Assembly: GCA_013044415.1 (NCBI GenBank)
Contig: JABEUO010000086.1
Coordinates: 1-12,099, forward strand
Length of the DNA: 12,099 bases
Source: Acidimicrobiaceae bacterium
GTDB taxonomy: Bacteria > Actinomycetota > Acidimicrobiia > Acidimicrobiales > Acidimicrobiaceae
Direction: 5' to 3'
Shown: positions 7,042 to 12,099 of the stretch, in pieces
Layout: each line of letters begins with the position of its first letter
Position numbering within the stretch: the stretch's first letter is position 1
Made by a program: the position numbers and the translations under genes
The notes under the pieces: generated by a model
What the model was told of the DNA's origin: nothing
Databases searched by the model: none
The model's input: only the letters and a program-made list of their open reading frames with translations

Positions 7042-8105
7042 GCCGGCACCCTCTCGCCCACTATTCGACACCCAGGCTCAAGCTCGGCGAAACGGGCTAC
7101 CACAGAGCCCCCGAGGACCATTGCACCCTCTGGGACGATGACGTCCTTCCCGATGATCGAGTCCTCGATGACACTGCCGGCGCCGATGTGTGCCCCTGCC
7201 ATGATCACAGAAGAACTGATGATGCAGTCGGCAAATATGGTGGCACCCTTTTCCACCACACTGGACCTCAACACTGCGGACTCGGCGACGACGGATCCTT
7301 CGGCGATGAAGCACCAAGTAGCTAGGGAATCGCCGAACTCTGCGTTGGACGACGAATCAACGGTAGCGACCGCCCCGGATCGCCCGGTGTCCACTCGCTT
7401 TCCATAGAGGATATCCATAGAGGCCCTGAGAAGGCTCTCTGGGGTCCCGGCGTCAATCCAGTATGCGTCGGAGGGCTTTGCGTAGAGCGACTTCGCCTCG
7501 ACCAGCTTAGGGAAGAGCCAGCGTTCAATGGAGACCTGTTCGCCTGGTGTGACCCTGGCAATTGCACTAGGCTCTAGAACGTATACGCCTGCGTTGATCA
7601 TGTTCGTCGGAGCCTGATCGCGTGGTGGCTTTTCTATGAATGCCATCACCCGACCATCTAAATCGCAAGGCACGACGCCAAAAGCGCTCGGGTTATCCAC
7701 CGGCACCAGCGAAATGGTGGCTTCGGCTGACTTCGACCTGTGGAACTCCACCAGCTCCGTAATGTCGATGTCCGATAGCACATCCCCATTCACTACGACT
7801 ACCGTCTCATGGAAGCCCGCCTCATCGACGGCAAATCTGATCGCTCCAGCAGTGTCTAAAGGAGAGGACTCGACTGCATACTTCATCTTTACGCCCCTTG
7901 CGATGCCGTCTGGATAGGCGTTTAGGAAAACGTCGGGCCGATAGCCGAGCGAAAGGACTACCTCGTCGATGCCGTGTGCGTAGAGGTGGTCAAGGACCCT
8001 TTCGAGCATCGTCATTCCCACAACCGAGAGCATCTGCTTTGGGGTGTCCAAGGTGAGAGGTCTTAGTCGCGAACCTTCTCCTCCAACCAATACGACAGCC
8101 TTCAT
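7038..8105 (-). CDS. manB: Sugar-1-phosphate nucleotidyltransferase with left-handed beta-helix tail (ManB/mannose-1-phosphate guanylyltransferase type)
   Basis: Cytoplasmic enzyme that condenses an NTP with a sugar 1-phosphate to make an NDP-sugar, most likely GDP-mannose. The N-terminal nucleotidyltransferase domain has LVGGEGSRLRPLT (6-18), P22-K23, NGD (106-108, metal site), EKP (158-160) and YWIDAGTPE (215-223). From about residue 248 the protein has hexapeptide-type repeats (for example GATIFADCII, GAHIGAGSVI) that predict a left-handed beta-helix. The 355-residue length and architecture closely resemble M. tuberculosis ManB (Rv3264c, about 359 residues), which also sits beside wbbL1 and rmlD; that protein has also been called RmlA2, so dTDP-glucose is the alternative product. 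The ATG at 8103-8105 has AGGAGG (8110-8115) at four bases. A 92-base gap separates it from the gene before; TAGACT (8167-8172, minus) could be a weak internal -10 box. The stop overlaps the epimerase start. Confidence 0.88.
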   Translation of the reverse strand: MKAVVLVGGEGSRLRPLTLDTPKQMLSVVGMTMLERVLDHLYAHGIDEVVLSLGYRPDVFLNAYPDGIARGVKMKYAVESSPLDTAGAIRFAVDEAGFHETVVVVNGDVLSDIDITELVEFHRSKSAEATISLVPVDNPSAFGVVPCDLDGRVMAFIEKPPRDQAPTNMINAGVYVLEPSAIARVTPGEQVSIERWLFPKLVEAKSLYAKPSDAYWIDAGTPESLLRASMDILYGKRVDTGRSGAVATVDSSSNAEFGDSLATWCFIAEGSVVAESAVLRSSVVEKGATIFADCIISSSVIMAGAHIGAGSVIEDSIIGKDVIVPEGAMVLGGSVVARFAELEPGCRIVGERVPA

Positions 8106-8197
8106 CGAACCTCCTCTATCCGGTCGAAGCTGAGGGCTAAATTCGACCCACGAGTAGCGCCACGCCAGTCTAATGGAGCCTCTTCCGGGTAGCCACT

Positions 8198-8956
8198 CTA
8201 CCCAGCAGATGAGTTCTTACTAGACGCTTTGGTAGTCGAGGTTGAAGCCTTGGTGGTCGAGGTAGTGGGGGCGAGGGTAGTCGCCGATCCAGCTGCGGTA
8301 GTGGTGGTGGTGTTCGTCGCCGCCTGGTTGATCAGTGCCACCTCGGAGGCCGGCTTCGTCGGCTTTGTACCTTTAGGCAGTACCGCAATGGTGAGTAGCT
8401 CATCGTTGGAGAACTTATGATTTGTCGGGTCGACAATCTTCGTCGGAGAGGTCGCCAAGAGGCTAGACCAGCTGTAGACGCCGTAGACCGCAGGCTTCCC
8501 GCCACAAGTGGTCGTAGAGCCGTAACTCCCCTTGCCGGGATAGCTAAAACCAGTTGCCGTGATAGATAGACCCTTGTAACCTGCGACAAATGCCCCAAGT
8601 GTCGCCGCATTCCCCGCCTGAGCCGCGGTCTTGGGGGCTATGGTGATCACGCCGTTGCCGGTGGTGTAGAGTCCGAGGTTGCTTGTCGCACTCTGAGCGG
8701 GGAGGTTGGGTAACGATTTTCCGCAGACGTCGAAGCCAATCGCCGCATTCCAAGTAGTACCGACGGCCGGCTGGACGGTCGGGGTGACTTTGGGGTTCTG
8801 GCTCTCATAACGTGAATACCAAACCACCGCTACACCAGCAATGACAACCACCGTAAGCAGGGAATAGAAACCTATGGGGACCTCTCCCCTTACCTTCTTT
8901 GTTCTTCCCGCTGCGGCCGCCTTAGCGACCTTCTTTGAAGCACTTCCCCTAGTCAT
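8198..8956 (-). CDS. Membrane-anchored extracytoplasmic protein with Ser/Thr-rich tail, unknown family
   Basis: I do not recognise the family and assign no function. The 252 residues read as a basic cytoplasmic N-terminus (about 1-27, Lys/Arg/Ala-rich), one transmembrane segment (about 28-47), and an outside part: a linker (about 50-65), a compact domain (about 66-200) with two cysteines, C78 and C151, that could form a disulfide, and a low-complexity Thr/Ser/Ala/Lys tail (about 211-250). The N-terminus reads as an uncleaved anchor, with no lipobox and no clear signal peptidase site. Conserved-looking stretches are GFDVCGKSLPNLP (74-86), LYTTGNGVITIAPKT (96-110) and DELLTIAVLPKGTKP (185-199). 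It starts 12 bases after the wbbL-like stop with only a weak AGGG upstream, so it is probably co-transcribed. Its position between a rhamnosyltransferase and a nucleotidyltransferase suggests an envelope role, by context only. Confidence 0.8.
   Translation of the reverse strand: MTRGSASKKVAKAAAAGRTKKVRGEVPIGFYSLLTVVVIAGVAVVWYSRYESQNPKVTPTVQPAVGTTWNAAIGFDVCGKSLPNLPAQSATSNLGLYTTGNGVITIAPKTAAQAGNAATLGAFVAGYKGLSITATGFSYPGKGSYGSTTTCGGKPAVYGVYSWSSLLATSPTKIVDPTNHKFSNDELLTIAVLPKGTKPTKPASEVALINQAATNTTTTTAAGSATTLAPTTSTTKASTSTTKASSKNSSAG
8222..8263 (-). repeat. Two-unit 21-base tandem repeat encoding a Ser/Thr/Lys heptapeptide
   Basis: The heptapeptide TSTTKAS occurs twice in succession (residues 232-245) in the tail of the anchored protein. 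The DNA copies are near-identical with period 21 bases and lie next to a run of ACC/ACT codons. Because the period is a multiple of three, gain or loss of copies would change tail length without shifting the frame. Such tails are common as flexible or glycosylated wall-spanning linkers. Confidence 0.75.
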
Positions 8957-8968
8957 GACGGCAATACC

Positions 8969-9862
8969 CTAGTAGGACTTGTCGGCTTGACTAGCACTTA
9001 AACGCATCCTTTGGAACTTGTTTCGGCTGATTAATACTAAAAACCTCAGGATCAGGCCGAAAAACCCAAGCCATTGGGTAGCGGTAGACTCCTCGTGCCT
9101 CGCCGCGTAGATCCACATCGATCGGTGATGGTGATAGAGGCTCCTAGTAGCACGGAGCTTCGACGACTCCCCTTGGGCGTGGTGCACAGTGGCTTCGGGT
9201 TGGAAGACGACCACGAAACCCCTCCTATTGGCCCGATAGCAGAGGTCGATATCCTCGCAGTACATGAAGTACGCCGGGTCAAATCCGGCTAACGAGCGGA
9301 TCACCTCAGTTCGAGTGAGGAAGAAGGCCCCCGAGACCCATGGGACCTCTACCGGTTCGACCGGGTGGCATCCCGTTAGCCTGTAGTGAGCCGAGAATCT
9401 ATTGTTCGGAAAGAACTGCCCCAACATTCCGTGTCCAATCGAATCGACGAATGAAGGAAACCTCCTAAAAGATGGGTAGCGCACCCCGGCACCGTCTAAT
9501 ATCTCGGGTCCGACTACTCCCACCCTGGGGTCTTGTGCCAATTCGATGAGCTTCCCCACCGCTCCCCTAGCTACCATGATGTCTGGATTGGAGACGATCA
9601 CAAAAGGGGTATCAACCCCGACCAGTGCCAGGTTAACCGCCGCCCCGTAACCGAGGTTCCGCTCGGCGAATATGAAATCCACCCGCTCCTGCCGGTAATA
9701 CCTCGTCCGCATCGACGCCTTAGTTTCGGAGTTATCCACCACTACCACTCGTTTTACACCCTCTGCGAGCAGGCTTTCGATGGCCCCGGTTAGCATATCT
9801 CCGGCGAAATAATCGACGATTATTGCCGTAGTCGAACCCTCATTGGTGTCAAAAGAGACCAA
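8969..9862 (-). CDS. wbbL: GT2 family rhamnosyltransferase, WbbL-like
   Basis: Inverting GT-A glycosyltransferase of family GT2, 297 residues. Motifs: VVVDNS (40-45), AERNLGYGAAVN (66-77), the DXD-equivalent SNPD (91-94), PWVSGAFFLTR (174-184) and YCEDIDLCYR (201-210), followed by HHAQGESS. This matches WbbL, which transfers L-rhamnose from dTDP-L-rhamnose to GlcNAc-PP-polyprenol, the cell-wall linkage unit in mycobacteria. A hydrophobic stretch near 264-279 may lie on the membrane. The only usable start is TTG at 9860-9862, with AGAAGGA (9872-9878) nine bases away; it lies five bases after the rmlD stop. Co-localisation with rmlD and rmlB supports dTDP-L-rhamnose as donor. The acceptor here is unproven, and other sugar specificities within GT2 are possible. 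Confidence 0.88.
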   Translation of the reverse strand: MVSFDTNEGSTTAIIVDYFAGDMLTGAIESLLAEGVKRVVVVDNSETKASMRTRYYRQERVDFIFAERNLGYGAAVNLALVGVDTPFVIVSNPDIMVARGAVGKLIELAQDPRVGVVGPEILDGAGVRYPSFRRFPSFVDSIGHGMLGQFFPNNRFSAHYRLTGCHPVEPVEVPWVSGAFFLTRTEVIRSLAGFDPAYFMYCEDIDLCYRANRRGFVVVFQPEATVHHAQGESSKLRATRSLYHHHRSMWIYAARHEESTATQWLGFFGLILRFLVLISRNKFQRMRLSASQADKSY

Positions 9863-9867
9863 ATTGG

Positions 9868-10731
9868 CTAGTCCTTCTCGATGAGGTACCGTACGAGGTC
9901 ACCGACGGACTCTTTCCAATGGGGTAGACAGCCGGCTCCCGATAGCTCCAGCGCAAGCGGTGCGAGCACCGAGTAGGAGGGTCTAGGTGCCTTACGCTCC
10001 TTTGGAAGCATATCCGAGGAGATAGCCTTGACCCTCGATGGGTCATGACCAGCCGTCTCGAGGACAAACTTTGCGAGTTCATACCAACTTGTAGTCCCGG
10101 TGTTAGTGACGTTGTAGACACCAATGCGCCCTTCGAGGCTGAGCTGTACGATCTTTTCCGCTAAGTCATGAGCCACGGTCGGAGAACCAAACTGGTCATC
10201 GACGAATTTGAGGTCACCCTCCTGCGATGCGAGGCGAAGGATCGTCTTAACCATGTTCTGCCCATAACGCCCCACTACCCAGGAGGTCCTCGTTATCAGC
10301 GCGTGGTTACCTACTTCGGTTTCACCGGCGAGTTTCGACTTCCCGTAGACCGAGACCGGATTTGGCACGTCCCATTCGGTATAGGGCTTAGAGGCCTTGC
10401 CGTCAAAGATATAGTCGGTCGACACATAACACATCTTTGCTCCAACGGATCTCGAGGCTTCGTAGACCCAGCGAGTACCGAGTGCGTTTATCTGGTAGGC
10501 AAGATTCGGATCGTCCTCACACGAGTCCACCTGGGTCATCGCAGCAGCGTGGACTATTATGTCGGGTTGGAGGTAGCCGATAATTTCGCTCACCGACTCA
10601 CGAGAGGTAATGTCCATCTCGTCGACGTCTAAAGAGTGTACCTTTTCAACGACTACTCGCTTTGAGAATGCCTCGGCGAGTTCTAGCCCCAATTGGCCCT
10701 TGCCACCGGTTATCAAAACACTGATCATCAT
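9868..10731 (-). CDS. rmlD: dTDP-4-dehydrorhamnose reductase
   Basis: Last enzyme of dTDP-L-rhamnose synthesis, reducing dTDP-4-dehydro-L-rhamnose with NAD(P)H in the cytoplasm. The 287 residues match the family. Motifs: ITGGKGQLG (7-15), HAAAMTQVDSCEDDP (61-75), STDYIFDG (104-111), catalytic YGKSK (Y129, K133), RTSWVVGRYGQNMV (148-161) and DQFGSPTVAHDLA in the C-terminal half. The first ATG (10729-10731) forms an ATGA overlap with the rmlB stop, indicating translational coupling; a second ATG follows directly and would remove one residue. The wbbL-like gene begins five bases after its stop. Nothing seems missing or broken. Confidence 0.96.
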   Translation of the reverse strand: MMISVLITGGKGQLGLELAEAFSKRVVVEKVHSLDVDEMDITSRESVSEIIGYLQPDIIVHAAAMTQVDSCEDDPNLAYQINALGTRWVYEASRSVGAKMCYVSTDYIFDGKASKPYTEWDVPNPVSVYGKSKLAGETEVGNHALITRTSWVVGRYGQNMVKTILRLASQEGDLKFVDDQFGSPTVAHDLAEKIVQLSLEGRIGVYNVTNTGTTSWYELAKFVLETAGHDPSRVKAISSDMLPKERKAPRPSYSVLAPLALELSGAGCLPHWKESVGDLVRYLIEKD

Positions 10732-11735
10732 CTATCGACCCGCCAAGAGTCTTCCTTCACCGGTGCACGTTCCTTGAGCCTCTCCCACCAGTCTCGGTTC
10801 TCCGAATACCACCGGACGGTCTCCTTGATACCCGTTTCAAAGTCGTATGCCGGCCGCCAAGACAGCTCATTTCTCAACTTCGACGAGTCGAGCAGGTAGC
10901 GTCGGTCATGGGACGGTCTATCAGGAACGATCGTTTTTAGTTCAAGTGGCTTGTCTAGCTCCCTAAGGACTACATCGGCTATCTCTTCAATCGATTTTTC
11001 TATCCCCGAGCCGACGTGGTAGGTCTCTCCCACCTTCCCCCTCTCAAGCACCGCTTCAATAGCACTGGCATGATCGAGCACGTGCAACCACTCCCTGCGG
11101 TTTTGGGTCGACGCATAGAGGGGGAGAGGTTTATCGTCGAGAGCATTGGTGACAAAGAGAGGAATGACCTTTTCGGGGAACTGGTACGGGCCGTAGTTGT
11201 TAGAACAGTTGGTGATGGTGATCGGAAGGTCATAGGTGTAGTAGTAGGCACGAACTGCGTGATCAGCCCCCGCCTTTGAAGCGTTGTACGGCGTCCTCGG
11301 GAGGTACGGAGAATCTTCCTTGAAGGCATCTGTGGAATCTAGGTCCAGATCGCCATACACCTCGCAGGTGGACACGTGATGAAAACGAGCAACTTTAGCC
11401 CTCTTTGAGGCCTCGAGGATCTGTTGGGTTCCAATGACGTTGGTCTGGAAAAACCTGTGCGGATCTAATACCGCTAAGGAGTTGTGTGATTCGGCTGCGA
11501 AGTTGACTACGACCTCGGTCTCGTTATCCAAAAGGGTAGCCGTCACCTTGTCGAGGTCAGCTATGTCCGCTTGCACAAAGTCGATCTTATCCTTGACGTC
11601 GTCAAGGGACTCGATACACCCAGCGTAGGTAAGTGCATCGAGCACCACAACGGTATCGTTCGGATGGTGAGCCAACCAGTACCGGACAAAATTCGAACCG
11701 ATAAATCCAGCTCCACCAGTGACCAAAATATTCAT
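10728..11735 (-). CDS. rmlB: dTDP-glucose 4,6-dehydratase, variant active-site subfamily
   Basis: Extended SDR enzyme that converts dTDP-glucose to dTDP-4-dehydro-6-deoxyglucose, the second step of dTDP-L-rhamnose synthesis. At 335 residues it is full length: TGGAGFIGSNFVRYW (6-20), LDALTYAG (32-39), NFAAESHNSLAVLDP (78-92), VSTCEVYGDL (121-130), catalytic YNASK (Y150, K154), NCSNNYGPYQFPEK, RREWLHVLDH and DRRYLLDSSKL. Two positions depart from textbook RmlB: the active-site T-D-E triplet is T123-C124-E125, and the usual ESHVD segment is ESHNS. As I recall, some actinobacterial sequences share both changes, so this may be a subfamily rather than a broken enzyme. The ATG at 11733-11735 starts at the Rossmann strand, with a moderate AAGGCGG seven bases upstream. 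It is first in the six-gene run, so its promoter should lie in 11736-12006. Confidence 0.92.
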   Translation of the reverse strand: MNILVTGGAGFIGSNFVRYWLAHHPNDTVVVLDALTYAGCIESLDDVKDKIDFVQADIADLDKVTATLLDNETEVVVNFAAESHNSLAVLDPHRFFQTNVIGTQQILEASKRAKVARFHHVSTCEVYGDLDLDSTDAFKEDSPYLPRTPYNASKAGADHAVRAYYYTYDLPITITNCSNNYGPYQFPEKVIPLFVTNALDDKPLPLYASTQNRREWLHVLDHASAIEAVLERGKVGETYHVGSGIEKSIEEIADVVLRELDKPLELKTIVPDRPSHDRRYLLDSSKLRNELSWRPAYDFETGIKETVRWYSENRDWWERLKERAPVKEDSWRVDR

Positions 11736-11758
11736 CCATCCGCCTTAGTGCCAAATAT

Positions 11759-11820
11759 TGGTGGAGATGCCACCACCTAAAATGCCACCAAAAGCCTACC
11801 CCGTGACTCACTCGTGGCAT
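11759..11820. repeat. Short direct and inverted repeats upstream of rmlB
   Basis: ATGCCACCA occurs at 11767-11775 and 11782-11790, spaced 15 bases apart. GTGGCAT at 11814-11820 is the inverse of ATGCCAC. TGGTGG (11759-11764) can pair with CCACCA (11770-11775) over a five-base loop, and the palindrome GTGACTCAC lies at 11803-11811. The repeats sit about 25-85 bases upstream of the rmlB start, where an operator would be expected. The regulator is unknown and chance cannot be excluded for units this short. Confidence 0.4.
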
Positions 11821-11994
11821 TAGTAGCAAATAAATTGATTCTCCTTTTGAATGCTCGAGTCGCGTAATGGGGTAAATTTCACGAGCAAAGTTACCTGTGG
11901 TTTCACCCTGCCATCAGAGTACTCAGGAGGACCAGAAGGCTCCGGTGGAAAGGGCAGAACGATCAAGTTAGAAGAAGAGTTTTGACCCGACCAC

Positions 11995-12000
11995 TAGCCT
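11995..12000 (+). promoter_or_regulatory. Candidate -10 box for leaderless methyltransferase transcript
   Basis: TAGCCT fits TANNNT and lies exactly at -12 to -7 relative to the GTG at 12007, the same geometry seen at cofD. The purine-rich GAAGAG abuts the start codon and is too close to serve as a normal Shine-Dalgarno. TTGACC at 11982-11987 is too near (7-base spacer) to be its -35. Confidence 0.42.
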
Positions 12001-12006
12001 GAAGAG

Positions 12007-12099
12007 GTGACTAATCAACCAAAAGCATCCCCCCTCCCGCGCTGGTTTACAGACCACCCAGAAGGCCACTCCGAGTGGTACATCGAGCGGTTCCGCAAA
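12007..12099 (+). CDS. Probable class I SAM-dependent methyltransferase, N-terminal fragment (runs off window)
   Basis: Thirty-one codons are open from GTG 12007 to the window edge; an in-frame TAG at 11995-11997 excludes a longer upstream form. The visible stretch PRWFTDHPEGHSEWYIERFR resembles the lead-in of a widespread actinobacterial class I methyltransferase group in which the glycine-rich SAM motif follows about 20-40 residues later. That motif lies outside the window, so the assignment rests on the lead-in alone. It is transcribed divergently from rmlB, and no link to rhamnose metabolism can be shown. The start is supported by the leaderless-type -10 box rather than a ribosome binding site. 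Confidence 0.5.
   Translation, partial: MTNQPKASPLPRWFTDHPEGHSEWYIERFRK

Larger units (their letters stand above)
11736..12006. promoter_or_regulatory. Divergent intergenic region between rmlB and methyltransferase gene
   Basis: This 271-base stretch has no credible gene on either strand. It should hold the promoters of the leftward rml operon and the rightward methyltransferase. It contains an AT-rich block (about 11821-11853), a cluster of TGCCA/TGGCA-type repeats (11759-11820) and the 9-base palindrome GTGACTCAC (11803-11811). On the minus strand TAGGCT (11793-11798) fits TANNNT but lacks a good -35. An AGGAGG at 11924-11929 has no usable start codon near it. No tRNA fold or riboswitch was recognised. 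Confidence 0.6.

Noticed and set aside
7042..7071. Ten-residue N-terminal extension of the epimerase starting at 7071
   Set aside because: The GTG at 7041 has a good Shine-Dalgarno and a 4-base overlap with the upstream stop; the extension would lie before the usual first beta strand of the family.
8229..8420. Valine-rich plus-strand frame that looks like a membrane peptide
   Set aside because: It is the complement of the Thr-rich tail codons of the anchored protein (ACC/ACT read as GGT/AGT in another frame).
10168..10632. Plus-strand open frame of 154 codons opposite rmlD
   Set aside because: Shadow of the rmlD codon pattern; no motif, no good ribosome binding site.
11932..12066. CCAGAAGGC repeated at 11932-11940 and 12058-12066
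   Set aside because: A 9-base match with one copy in coding sequence; expected by chance at this scale and no flanking symmetry supports an element.

Overview
The window looks like a surface-glycan and cofactor F420 locus from an actinobacterium. The evidence is actinobacterial-type F420 genes (cofD/fbiA and cofE/fbiB), a WbbL-type rhamnosyltransferase next to rmlD and a ManB-type nucleotidyltransferase, TANNNT -10 boxes placed for leaderless transcripts, and GTG/TTG starts. The moderate G+C (judged by eye), frequent AGG arginine codons, the RmlB variant and the Ser/Thr-rich anchored protein make a member of class Acidimicrobiia my best guess; this is an inference, not a demonstration.

Layout. 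(1) Positions 1-4294, minus strand: a run of four genes transcribed right to left, made of three GT4 glycosyltransferases in tandem followed by a GDP-4-dehydro-6-deoxy-D-mannose reductase (RMD-like) that leaves the window at position 1. (2) 4295-4366: a short divergent promoter region. (3) 4367-6074, plus strand: cofD then cofE, two steps of coenzyme F420 synthesis. (4) 6076-11735, minus strand: a compact six-gene run, rmlB > rmlD > wbbL-like GT2 > anchored protein of unknown family > ManB-type nucleotidyltransferase > NAD-dependent epimerase, with 4-base stop/start overlaps at two junctions and gaps of 5 to 12 bases at two more; a 92-base gap precedes the nucleotidyltransferase. (5) 11736-12006: a 271-base divergent intergenic region with short direct and inverted repeats. 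(6) 12007-12099, plus strand: the first 31 codons of a probable SAM-dependent methyltransferase.

How the genes fit together. RmlB and RmlD perform two of the four steps to dTDP-L-rhamnose (rmlA and rmlC are not in the window). The WbbL-like enzyme would transfer L-rhamnose onto a lipid-linked sugar. The nucleotidyltransferase probably makes GDP-mannose, which (with a GDP-mannose 4,6-dehydratase not seen here) would feed RMD to give GDP-D-rhamnose for the three GT4 enzymes. The plus-strand fbiA-fbiB pair convergent with a minus-strand manB/wbbL/rmlD block matches the arrangement I recall in Mycobacterium tuberculosis (Rv3261-Rv3266c), so the F420/rhamnose adjacency seems to be an old actinobacterial neighbourhood.

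No tRNA, rRNA, CRISPR array, insertion sequence, phage gene or convincing intrinsic terminator was found. The items most worth a second look are the RmlB with Cys in place of the usual catalytic Asp, the unknown anchored protein inside the rhamnose block, the stand-alone CofE without the FbiB reductase domain, and the RMD plus three-GT4 module.
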